Source: Clostridia bacterium
GTDB lineage: Bacteria; Bacillota; Clostridia; Christensenellales; CAG-1252
Assembly (NCBI GenBank): GCA_017615515.1
Contig: JAFZZX010000054.1
Location: forward strand, 1 to 5,936
Reading direction: 5' to 3'
DNA: 5,936 nucleotides
Below, piece by piece: positions 1 to 5,936 of this stretch; the stretch's first letter is position 1; every line of letters begins with the position of its first letter. A model generated the notes under the pieces. That model did no database searches. It saw nothing but the letters and a program-made list of their open reading frames with translations, and had not been told where the DNA came from. Both the position numbers and the translations under genes were made by a program.

Positions 1-328
1 AATACGAAAGATAATACGTACCGAAACGAACGTTGACCGTCGGATCGTATAGATCCTCTTCATGATAGTCCGCCACCCCCAGCCGTGAAGCGATCCACTC
101 GCCCGTGGATGGCATGATCTGCATGATCCCAACGGCGCCTGTAGGAGATAGCGCGCGCGGATTGAAGTGGCTCTCCACCTCACAAACGGCAAAGATCAAG
201 GCGGGTTCTACGCCAAACTCAACGGCAGATCCTCGGATCATATCGGCATAGCGCATCGCCCCAAGATCACACGAAAAAGTACAAAATAAGAGTAAAAATA
301 GCGTTATTATTATGAAAATTGCTTTAAT
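1..328 (-). CDS. Lytic transglycosylase (SLT/GH23-like), N-terminal part, cut by the left edge
   Basis: Predicted peptidoglycan lytic transglycosylase, which cleaves the MurNAc-GlcNAc bond outside the membrane. Translating the minus strand gives a hydrophobic segment (KAIFIIITLFLLLF, then Cys, residues about 2-16) that looks like a signal peptide or membrane anchor. It is followed by the SLT domain: EVESHFNP with catalytic Glu at residue 52, GAVGIMQIMPSTG at 64-76, and NVRFGTYYLSY at 99-109, where the window ends. The C-terminus is missing. The start is uncertain. No ATG, GTG or TTG lies in frame upstream of the hydrophobic segment, and the frame opens at a stop at 398-400. I placed the start at ATT 328 because it is followed by Lys and a full signal-like core. 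The first in-frame ATG, at 256, would remove the export signal. The reading frame overlaps the end of coaE by 19 bases, as expected for the last gene of a coupled operon. The family call is firm; the start is not. Confidence 0.85.
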   Translation of the reverse strand, partial: MKAIFIIITLFLLLFCTFSCDLGAMRYADMIRGSAVEFGVEPALIFAVCEVESHFNPRALSPTGAVGIMQIMPSTGEWIASRLGVADYHEEDLYDPTVNVRFGTYYLSY

Positions 329-882
329 ATAAGATAATATTGCTCCGTCACCGTCTTGCGAAGATCGTCCGGGTCGTAGCGATTCGAGATCACGACGTCA
401 GCCGTATCCCGAATGGAATCCTCTGCCCTTTGGAGAAATACGACGCGTTTCGCCCTTTCCTCGCTGACGCCGTCTCGATCCATAATGCGTCGAACTCTGG
501 CGCACTCTTCGGCATCAACGTACCAGACGAGATCGAATCGATCTCTGCATTCCGAGAGGAGCGGAACTTCGTAAAAGACGATCGGCTCATCCGAATATGC
601 GGCAAACATTCTGTCGAAGATCAAGGGATGGGCGACGTCCATCAGAAGCCGCCGTTTGGATTCGTCACCGTAGACGATGGACGCAAGTTCCTTTTTATCG
701 ATACTATGATTATGCACCGCAGACGGGAAAATATCCGCGATCCTATCAACGTAGCACGGATCAAGGAGCAAAGCGGCGTTCACCTCGTCGGCAACGACCA
801 CTTTCGCTCCGAGAGAGCGTAAAATCGCAGTTACGGCACTCTTTCCGCTGCCGATCCCACCCGAAATCGCGACGCGCAACAT
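310..882 (-). CDS. coaE: Dephospho-CoA kinase
   Basis: Cytoplasmic enzyme that phosphorylates the 3'-hydroxyl of dephospho-CoA with ATP, the last step of coenzyme A synthesis. The 190-residue product begins MLRVAISGGIGSGKS. It shows the P-loop at residues 8-15 (Walker A, Lys14), the family's ADEV segment with Asp32, the HPLIF motif at 85-89, VPLLSE at 106-111, and the lid-like segment with R..RDGVSEE..A followed by LQ. Its length is close to the usual 195-205. A much longer open frame extends upstream to 1008, but that is only antisense-free readthrough of polA codons and has no family similarity. Two adjacent ATGs (885 and 882) are possible starts. I chose 882 because AGAGG at 890-894 is then 7 bases away rather than 4. 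Either start overlaps the polA stop codon (884-882), so translation is probably coupled to polA. The gene ends with three tandem in-frame TAA codons (304-312). Confidence 0.96.
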   Translation of the reverse strand: MLRVAISGGIGSGKSAVTAILRSLGAKVVVADEVNAALLLDPCYVDRIADIFPSAVHNHSIDKKELASIVYGDESKRRLLMDVAHPLIFDRMFAAYSDEPIVFYEVPLLSECRDRFDLVWYVDAEECARVRRIMDRDGVSEERAKRVVFLQRAEDSIRDTADVVISNRYDPDDLRKTVTEQYYLILKQFS

Positions 883-3422
883 CATTTCGCCTCTTTCCAG
901 TTCTTTCCGACCGCGACCGAAACCGTCAGCGGCACTTGAAGAGAGATCACGTTCTCCATCTCGCGTTTTAACACTTCTTTTGCGGCTTCGACCTCGCCGA
1001 CGGGACAATCAAGGATCAATTCGTCGTGTACTTGCAGGATCAACTTCGCGGAAAGCCCTGCCTTCTTGAGCCCATTATAGACGCCGATCATCGCCAGCTT
1101 AATAATGTCTGCGGCGGTGCCTTGGAGCGGCATATTCATCGCGGCGCGTTCGCCGAATCCGCGAATATTATGGTCGGACGAGGTGATCTCGGGCAAATTG
1201 CGTATGCGCCCCATCTTGGTCTTGACGTAGCCGTTTTCCTTCGCAAAAGCGACGGAAGCGCTCATATATTCCTTGATTTTGGGATACGAAGCGAGATATT
1301 TCTCGATGAAGGCGTGCGCCTCACGAACCGAACAGCCGACGTTTTTGGACAGACCGAAGTCGCTGATCCCGTAAATGATGCCGAAATTGACCGCCTTCGC
1401 GTCGCGACGCATCTTGCTTGTGACCTCGGATTCCTCGACGCCGAAGACCTTTGCCGCCGTCGCCGCGTGAATGTCCATTCCCCGCTTGAAAGCGTCGATC
1501 AAGCTCTCGTCCCCGCAGAAATCGGCGAGCAAACGCAGTTCGATCTGCGAATAATCGGCGGAAATCAGCAAGTTGCCGTCGCTCGGAATGAAAGCGCCGC
1601 GTATTTCACGCCCCTCCGCCTCGCGTACGGGGATATTCTGTAGGTTCGGCTCGGACGATGAGAGCCTGCCCGTCGAGGTCATCGCCTGGTTAAAGAGGGT
1701 ATGGATGCGCCCCTTGGAATCGATCATCGTCTTCATACCGATCAAATAGACCGAAATCAACTTGGACAAGGTACGATAACGCAAGACCAGATCGACGATC
1801 GGGTGCAATTCCTCAAGCGAAGAAAGCACATCCGCGCTCGTACTGCGCTTTTTGCCCGCGGGCAAATGGAGTTCGTCGTACAGAACTTCCGCAAGTTGCT
1901 TAGGCGAATTGACGTTGAAGGAATGTCCGGCGAGGGCGTAGATATTGCCCTGCACGGTATCGAGTTCGGCAGAATAGCGCTCCGTCAGCTCGTCGAGAGC
2001 GGCGCGGTCCACTCGGAAACCCGACTTTTCCATATCATACAGCACGGGAACGAGGGGCAACTCGATCTGCTCGTAGACCTCGAGGGAGCGTGCTTGGCGC
2101 ATCTTATCCCGCAAACTACCCGCAAGCGCCACCAGCCCTGCGGCAAGACAGTCCTCGGGCAAGCCGTAGCGGCGGATCAGATCGGCGGGAGACTCATAAC
2201 TCTCGCCGCAATCTGCGATATACGCCATCAGCATCAGGTCGTCCGCGGCGAAAAGTTCCTTTTCGGACAGTTCGAGCAAACGATAGGTAGCCTTGAGGTC
2301 AAATACCGTCACGTGCATATCGGGCTCGGATAGGAGCGCGCGTAGTTTGGAAAGGATCGTTTCAAGGGAAAGGGACTCGCCGAAAAGGTCGTAGGCATAG
2401 CGCACGGAGAGGTTTCTCGTCTCGTCGCAAGCAAGATCGACGTGGTCATCCGATACGCAAAAGGCGATGGTCTTCACCCTCTTGCACTCATTCAAAAACG
2501 CGTCGAGTGACGGCTCGTCCGAGATCTCGATCCGCTCGATCTCCCGAGAGGAAAGATCCGACGCCAAGGGATCGGCGAACGTGAACCGATCGAGGAGTTT
2601 ACGGAAGTCGTAGCCGTCCATCAGTTTCTTCGCCGCATAGGGTAACGGCTCGGAGAAACGGAACTCTTCGAGGGAGTCCGACATGGGAAGCGGCGCATTG
2701 CGCTCGATGGTCGCGAGCCAATGGGAAAAGTCGGCGCTTTCTCTGCCGTCGGCGAGCTTTTCACGGAGTTTCCCCTTGATCTCATCCAAATGGGCGTAAA
2801 GATTCTCGATGGTCCCGTAGGTCGTGACCAGTTCTTTCGCGGTCTTCTCTCCGACGCCGGGTACGCCGGGGATATTGTCGGAATGGTCGCCCATCAGGGC
2901 TTTCATTTCGATCACGCCGTTCGGGGTCAAGCCCTCTTCGGCAAGCACTTTGGGCGTATAGCGGATCACGTCCGAGATGCCGCGTTTGGTGTGTAGCACC
3001 GTCGTCTTGTCCGAAACGAGCTGCAAGACGTCCTTATCACCGCTGACGATCACCGTGGGCATCGTGCTACGCTCGGCAAGAGTGCCGATCACGTCGTCCG
3101 CTTCGTAGCCGGGGAGTTCCACGACGCGGATCCCCATCGCGGTCAAGAGCTCCTTCATTGCGGGGACCTGAACGCGCAATTCTTCAGGCATCGGATGGCG
3201 CGTCGCCTTATATCCGTCGTATTTTAGGTGGCGAAAAGTCGGCTGATGCACGTCGAATGCCGCCGCGATATGGGTCGGGCGCTCGCTCTTGATCAGTCCC
3301 GCCAGCATCGAAACGAAGCCGTGAAGCGCGCCCGTATAGCGCCCGCTCCGATCCCTGAGATTCGGCAGAGCGTAAAAGGCGCGGTTGATCAAACTGTTAC
3401 TATCAAGGAGAAGTAATTTCAT
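882..3422 (-). CDS. polA: DNA polymerase I
   Basis: Family A DNA polymerase of 846 residues for Okazaki fragment maturation and repair synthesis. The N-terminal 5' nuclease (about 1-290) keeps its metal-binding acidic residues: Asp7, Asp57, EADD at 107-110, GDKD at 128-131 and GDHSDN at 178-183. The helix-hairpin-helix IPGVPGVGEKTA follows. The middle region (about 295-460) has the position of a 3'-5' exonuclease domain. It lacks the DxE pair and a clear final Asp of the DEDD set, so proofreading is probably absent, as in Taq and Bacillus enzymes. The polymerase domain (about 465-846) has motif A DYSQIELR (Asp623), motif B RRDAKAVNFGIIYG (672-685, with Lys676, Phe680 and Tyr684) and motif C VHDEL (Asp800, Glu801). 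The N-terminus MKLLLLDSNSLINRAFYALP matches the family, which fixes the ATG at 3422. It is the first gene of the operon, and its stop overlaps the coaE start. Confidence 0.98.
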   Translation of the reverse strand: MKLLLLDSNSLINRAFYALPNLRDRSGRYTGALHGFVSMLAGLIKSERPTHIAAAFDVHQPTFRHLKYDGYKATRHPMPEELRVQVPAMKELLTAMGIRVVELPGYEADDVIGTLAERSTMPTVIVSGDKDVLQLVSDKTTVLHTKRGISDVIRYTPKVLAEEGLTPNGVIEMKALMGDHSDNIPGVPGVGEKTAKELVTTYGTIENLYAHLDEIKGKLREKLADGRESADFSHWLATIERNAPLPMSDSLEEFRFSEPLPYAAKKLMDGYDFRKLLDRFTFADPLASDLSSREIERIEISDEPSLDAFLNECKRVKTIAFCVSDDHVDLACDETRNLSVRYAYDLFGESLSLETILSKLRALLSEPDMHVTVFDLKATYRLLELSEKELFAADDLMLMAYIADCGESYESPADLIRRYGLPEDCLAAGLVALAGSLRDKMRQARSLEVYEQIELPLVPVLYDMEKSGFRVDRAALDELTERYSAELDTVQGNIYALAGHSFNVNSPKQLAEVLYDELHLPAGKKRSTSADVLSSLEELHPIVDLVLRYRTLSKLISVYLIGMKTMIDSKGRIHTLFNQAMTSTGRLSSSEPNLQNIPVREAEGREIRGAFIPSDGNLLISADYSQIELRLLADFCGDESLIDAFKRGMDIHAATAAKVFGVEESEVTSKMRRDAKAVNFGIIYGISDFGLSKNVGCSVREAHAFIEKYLASYPKIKEYMSASVAFAKENGYVKTKMGRIRNLPEITSSDHNIRGFGERAAMNMPLQGTAADIIKLAMIGVYNGLKKAGLSAKLILQVHDELILDCPVGEVEAAKEVLKREMENVISLQVPLTVSVAVGKNWKEAK
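890..894 (-). promoter_or_regulatory. Ribosome binding site of coaE, inside the end of polA
   Basis: AGAGG on the minus strand lies inside the last codons of polA. It is 4 bases from the ATG at 885 and 7 bases from the ATG at 882. The spacing favours the second ATG and is the main reason for choosing it as the coaE start. Confidence 0.6.
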
Positions 3423-3430
3423 ATCTTCAT
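3419..3430 (-). promoter_or_regulatory. Possible three-codon upstream ORF (Met-Lys-Ile-stop) overlapping the polA start
   Basis: On the minus strand an AGGA (3438-3435) lies 4 bases before an ATG at 3430. That ATG opens ATG AAG ATA TGA, and its TGA overlaps the polA ATG as ATGA. The AGGA suits this tiny ORF better than polA itself, from which it is 12 bases away. If a transcript starts far enough upstream, ribosomes could begin here and re-initiate on polA. The same bases include the TATAAT proposed as a -10 box, so the two readings compete. It could easily be chance. Confidence 0.2.
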
Positions 3431-3457
3431 TATATCCTATTTGGCGCCGACAAACAA
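3429..3457 (-). promoter_or_regulatory. Probable housekeeping sigma promoter for polA-coaE-lytic transglycosylase
   Basis: On the minus strand TTGTTT (3457-3452, three of six consensus bases) is separated by exactly 17 bases from a perfect TATAAT (3434-3429). An A6 run lies further upstream. Only 6 bases separate the -10 box from the polA ATG, so transcription would begin at or next to the start codon and give a leaderless message. The -35 is weak, so another promoter or a longer transcript remains possible. Confidence 0.5.
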
Positions 3458-3492
3458 TACTTTACGGATCGATATTTTTTGCTTTTAACGAT

Positions 3493-3521
3493 TTGACAGT
3501 AAAAATAAATATTTTTATAAT
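3493..3521 (+). promoter_or_regulatory. Consensus sigma-70/sigma-A type promoter of the Na/Pi transporter gene
   Basis: A perfect TTGACA (3493-3498) and a perfect TATAAT (3516-3521) are separated by the ideal 17 bases, with A/T-rich sequence upstream. This should be a strong constitutive promoter. The -10 box ends 9 bases before the ATG at 3531, which puts the expected transcription start at about 3527-3529. The mRNA would then have almost no 5' leader. No Shine-Dalgarno sequence exists between the box and the ATG, which fits leaderless translation. Confidence 0.85.
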
Positions 3522-3530
3522 AATAGTAGT

Positions 3531-5252
3531 ATGAATGGATGGGAAATAGCGAAAAACGTATTATTGCTTCTTGCCGGCCTCGGCGCGATGATGTTCGGCA
3601 TGCAGGTTCTCAGCGACAACCTCACGAAGGCGTCGGGTAAAAAGATGCGCGTGGCGCTTTCACGCCTGAGTTCCAATCGTTTCAAGGGGATCGTCGTCGG
3701 CGGCGCGGTCAGCGCGGTGATACACAGTTCCGCGGCAACCACCGTTATGGTCGTCGGTCTCGTCAATTCGGGCATTTTGTCCCTCTTCCAAGCGGCATCC
3801 ATCATCATGGGCGCGAATATCGGCACGACGGTTACGGGTCTAATGCTCTCCCTGCAATCCCTGCCGATCACCGAGATCTTTGCCGCCCTTGCCTTCATCG
3901 GCATCGCGATGTTGCTCTTCTGCAAAAAGCCTTTCGTAAAAGTCATTTCCTATATCTTGATCGGGTTCGGACTGCTCTTCGTCGGAATGAACGTGATGAA
4001 GGTGTCAATGAACCTGATCATCGAAGGCGCTCCCGGCATCAACGACCTGTTCTGGAAAGTGAAAAACCCCTTCTTGCTACTCTTGCTCGGCGCGGCTTTG
4101 ACCGCCATAATGCAAAGTTCCACGACGATGACGGCGATCTTGATCGTCCTAGCGACCAGCGGCATCGAAACCGGAGGCGCGGGATTGATCGACCTGCAAA
4201 GCGCGATCTACGTCGTCCTCGGCATGAACCTCGGCACCTGCGCTACCTCCTTGATCGCCTCGATCGGCGCCAACACCAATTCGGTGCGCGCGGCGATGTT
4301 CCACCTGATGTTCAACCTTTTCGGCACGCTGATCTTCTTCTGCCTGCTCTTCATCGCGCCGCTTCGTTCCTGGCTGATCGACTGCGTCCTCTTCGGCGAT
4401 GACGTCAGCAAGATCGCCTACAGCATCGCGATCTTCCACGCGGTATTTAACCTGACGACGACCACGCTGCTCGTGCCCTTCATCACCCCGCTCGTCAAGC
4501 TGGTCTCCAAGATCGTTCCCGAAAAGAAATCCAAAAACGAAGACGACCAGTTGCATTTGCGCTATATTGACGAAAGGTTCCTTGCAAACTCCGCAATCGC
4601 GGTCGGCGAATGCAAGCGTGAGATCTGCTATATGGCGGAACGCGCTTACAAGAATTATCTCCTCTCGATGGATAGCATCATCGCCGTCGACCTCTCTAAA
4701 AAGGACGAATTCGACAGACGCGAAGCAAAGATCAACTTCCTCAATCGCGAGATCGCGAAATACCTCGTGCGCGTCAGCTCGATGAACATATCGGACGAAG
4801 ACGAACAGATCATCGCGACCTATTATCACGTCATCACCGACCTTGAGCGCGTCGGCGACTATGCCGAGAATATTATGGAATACACTCAGCGTCTCAGCGA
4901 CGACGGCAGCAAGTTCTCTCCTGCGGCGATAGACGAACTGAAAGAGATCGTCAATGCGATCTCCAACCTCTATCTCTCGACCGTGCAAGCCTTCAACACG
5001 CAAGACCTCAACGCCCTGCTCCAAGCCGAGATCTACGAGGATTCGGTAGACGAAATGAAGGAAAAGCTCTCCGCCGCGCATATCGAAAGACTGGAAAACA
5101 AGGAATGTACCGTCGAAAACGGCGCTGTCTTCCTCTCGCTCCTCAACGACCTCGAGCGTATCGCAGACCACTTCTTCAACGTCGCGAAGTCCATAAAGGA
5201 ATATACGCAAGGCATCGTCGTCCAGACCGAGAACGTCGTGATCAAAAACTGA
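3531..5252 (+). CDS. Na/Pi cotransporter family membrane protein with C-terminal PhoU domain
   Basis: Predicted inner-membrane protein of 573 residues, related to bacterial Na+/phosphate cotransporters of the NaPi-II (PNaS) type. The membrane part (about 1-325) holds the two family repeats. The first runs from GLGAMMFGMQVLSDNL (16-31) through HSSAATT (65-71) to GANIGTT (94-100). The second runs from YILIGFGLLFVGMNVM (141-156) through MQSSTT (194-199) to GMNLGTCATS (231-240). A charged linker near 327-340 leads to a helical cytoplasmic PhoU domain (about 345-560) with both signature ExxxD motifs, TDLERVGD (Glu439, Asp443) and NDLERIAD (Glu542, Asp546). The PhoU part may bind metal and adjust transport, which is inference. 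The first repeat has His65 where Gln is usual. The ATG at 3531 is the only ATG, GTG or TTG between the upstream in-frame stop (3486-3488) and the family N-terminus. It has no Shine-Dalgarno sequence. The gene appears monocistronic. The transported anion is not proven. Confidence 0.93.
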   Translation: MNGWEIAKNVLLLLAGLGAMMFGMQVLSDNLTKASGKKMRVALSRLSSNRFKGIVVGGAVSAVIHSSAATTVMVVGLVNSGILSLFQAASIIMGANIGTTVTGLMLSLQSLPITEIFAALAFIGIAMLLFCKKPFVKVISYILIGFGLLFVGMNVMKVSMNLIIEGAPGINDLFWKVKNPFLLLLLGAALTAIMQSSTTMTAILIVLATSGIETGGAGLIDLQSAIYVVLGMNLGTCATSLIASIGANTNSVRAAMFHLMFNLFGTLIFFCLLFIAPLRSWLIDCVLFGDDVSKIAYSIAIFHAVFNLTTTTLLVPFITPLVKLVSKIVPEKKSKNEDDQLHLRYIDERFLANSAIAVGECKREICYMAERAYKNYLLSMDSIIAVDLSKKDEFDRREAKINFLNREIAKYLVRVSSMNISDEDEQIIATYYHVITDLERVGDYAENIMEYTQRLSDDGSKFSPAAIDELKEIVNAISNLYLSTVQAFNTQDLNALLQAEIYEDSVDEMKEKLSAAHIERLENKECTVENGAVFLSLLNDLERIADHFFNVAKSIKEYTQGIVVQTENVVIKN

Positions 5253-5287
5253 ATCAACGAACAATAAAAAGAAAAACCCAATAAAAA

Positions 5288-5318
5288 GATCCCGAGGCAA
5301 AGACCTCGGGATCCTTTT
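5288..5318. terminator. Bidirectional rho-independent terminator between convergent genes
   Basis: A perfect 10-bp GC-rich stem (5288-5297 with 5304-5313) closes a 6-base loop. On the plus strand it is followed by TTTT (5315-5318), which can end the transporter transcript. On the minus strand the hairpin is followed by a T5 run and then further T-rich sequence (complement of about 5265-5287), giving the better tail for the efp transcript. It fills most of the 78-base gap between two convergent genes. Confidence 0.92.
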
Positions 5319-5330
5319 GTCAGAATTGAA

Positions 5331-5897
5331 TTACACGCGGGACATATAGGTGCCGGTGCGGGTATCGACGCGGATCACGTCGCCTTCGTTGACGAACATC
5401 GGGACTTGGATCTTGTAGCCGGTCTCGAGGGTCGCGGGCTTGGTGCCTGCCGTGGCGGTGTCGCCCTTAACGGCGGGCTCGCAAATCGTAATGAGGAGCT
5501 CAACGAAGTTGGGCGGCTCAACGGAGAACGCCTTTTCCTTGTAGAAGGAAACCGTGACCTGCGAGTTCTCCTTGATGAAGTTCAGCGCGTCCTCGACCTG
5601 CTCGAAGTTCAAGGGGAGCTGTTCGTAGGTCTCAACGTCCATAAAATAATAGAGTTCGCCGTCGGTGTAGAGATACTCCATATTCTTGCGCTCGATGTGC
5701 GCCGCGTCGAACTTGTCGGTCGGGTTGAAAGTCGTTTCTGTGACCGCTCCGGTTATCACGTTGCGAAGCTTCGTGCGAACGAATGCGGAACCCTTGCCCG
5801 GCTTTACGTGCATAAAGTCGACGATCGTATAAACCTTGCCTTCCATCTCGAAGGTGACGCCCTTTCGGAAATCACCCGCCATAACTGTAGAACCCAT
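5331..5897 (-). CDS. efp: Translation elongation factor P
   Basis: EF-P binds ribosomes stalled at consecutive prolines, between the P and E sites, and promotes peptide bond formation. The product has 188 residues, normal for the family (about 185). It has the KOW-like N-terminal domain (about 4-60), a central OB domain (about 70-125) and a C-terminal OB domain (about 133-188) with the signature [18 protein letters not shown]. The loop VKPGKGSAF presents Lys35, the residue that is modified in many bacteria. No modification gene is in the window. The start at 5897 is set by AGGAGG 5 bases upstream. A second ATG at codon 6 would match the shorter N-terminus of many homologues but lies much further from that site. 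Transcription converges on the transporter gene, with a shared terminator between them. Confidence 0.98.
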   Translation of the reverse strand: MGSTVMAGDFRKGVTFEMEGKVYTIVDFMHVKPGKGSAFVRTKLRNVITGAVTETTFNPTDKFDAAHIERKNMEYLYTDGELYYFMDVETYEQLPLNFEQVEDALNFIKENSQVTVSFYKEKAFSVEPPNFVELLITICEPAVKGDTATAGTKPATLETGYKIQVPMFVNEGDVIRVDTRTGTYMSRV

Positions 5898-5902
5898 AGT
5901 AT

Positions 5903-5908
5903 CCTCCT
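5903..5908 (-). promoter_or_regulatory. Strong Shine-Dalgarno sequence of efp
   Basis: A full AGGAGG on the minus strand lies 5 bases before the efp ATG. It decides the start at 5897 over the internal ATG at codon 6. It also shows that this organism uses classical Shine-Dalgarno initiation, in contrast to the two divergent genes at 3422 and 3531. Confidence 0.9.
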
Positions 5909-5936
5909 AAACTGTATAGATTTCTTTATTCGAACG

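Noticed and set aside
239..256. ATG at 256 or 241 as the true start of the lytic transglycosylase
   Set aside because: The upstream in-frame codons form a coherent signal-like segment that would be wasted, and no well-spaced Shine-Dalgarno precedes either ATG. It remains possible, and standard gene finders would probably choose it.
886..1008. Upstream extension of coaE by about 42 residues
   Set aside because: The extension is Arg/Ser-rich and reads through polA codons. The family N-terminus with the P-loop begins at the ATG at 882-885, behind AGAGG.
1026..2333. Two plus-strand open frames of about 205 and 210 codons opposite polA
   Set aside because: They are shadow frames of polA with no domain, no ribosome binding site evident and composition set by the real gene.
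3458..3500. Possible Pho-regulon operator (TTTACG, TTAACG and TTGACA repeats) before the transporter gene
   Set aside because: The repeats do not hold the regular 11-base spacing expected of PhoP boxes, and one of them is simply the -35 element. AT-rich DNA gives such matches by chance.
4149..5300. Long minus-strand open frame (383 codons) antisense to the transporter gene
   Set aside because: Its product is dominated by acidic and Arg/Glu-rich runs typical of the complement of GC-biased codons. It has no recognisable domain, starts inside the terminator hairpin and lies wholly opposite a well-supported gene.
5913..5918. TATACA as a -10 box for efp
   Set aside because: It matches only four of six bases, its -35 would lie beyond the window edge, and the expected start would fall inside the Shine-Dalgarno sequence.

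Overview
The window looks like an ordinary chromosomal housekeeping segment from a bacterium, most likely an uncultured member of the Clostridia (Bacillota). The main support is the gene order polA - coaE - lytic transglycosylase, which is common in that class, together with a Bacillota-type EF-P and a fused Na/Pi transporter-PhoU protein. Coding DNA has moderate to high GC content, while the short intergenic gaps are very AT-rich. The lineage assignment is inference; no rRNA or tRNA is present to confirm it. I see no mobile element, CRISPR array, RNA gene or defence system.

Layout. Positions 1-3422 (minus strand) hold a tightly packed, overlapping three-gene operon read right to left: polA (DNA polymerase I), coaE (dephospho-CoA kinase) and the N-terminal part of a secreted or membrane-anchored SLT-family lytic transglycosylase, which runs off the left edge. 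Positions 3423-3530 are a 108-base divergent promoter region. Positions 3531-5252 (plus strand) encode a 573-residue Na/Pi-cotransporter-like membrane protein with a C-terminal PhoU domain. Positions 5253-5330 hold a strong hairpin that can terminate transcription from both sides. Positions 5331-5897 (minus strand) encode translation elongation factor P with a strong Shine-Dalgarno sequence; the right edge is its upstream region.

Function. The left operon mixes DNA repair and replication, the last step of coenzyme A synthesis and cell-wall remodelling. These are linked by position rather than by a shared pathway. The transporter is a separate unit for phosphate (or another anion) and may be self-regulated through its PhoU domain. 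EF-P serves translation of proline-rich proteins.

The points worth a second look are regulatory. Both divergent genes have a TATAAT box only 6 and 9 bases upstream of the start codon, which suggests leaderless or nearly leaderless mRNAs. polA also has a possible three-codon upstream ORF that overlaps its start. The lytic transglycosylase has no ATG, GTG or TTG in front of its signal-like segment. The transporter has His in place of the usual Gln in its first QSS motif. I found no convincing new biological system.
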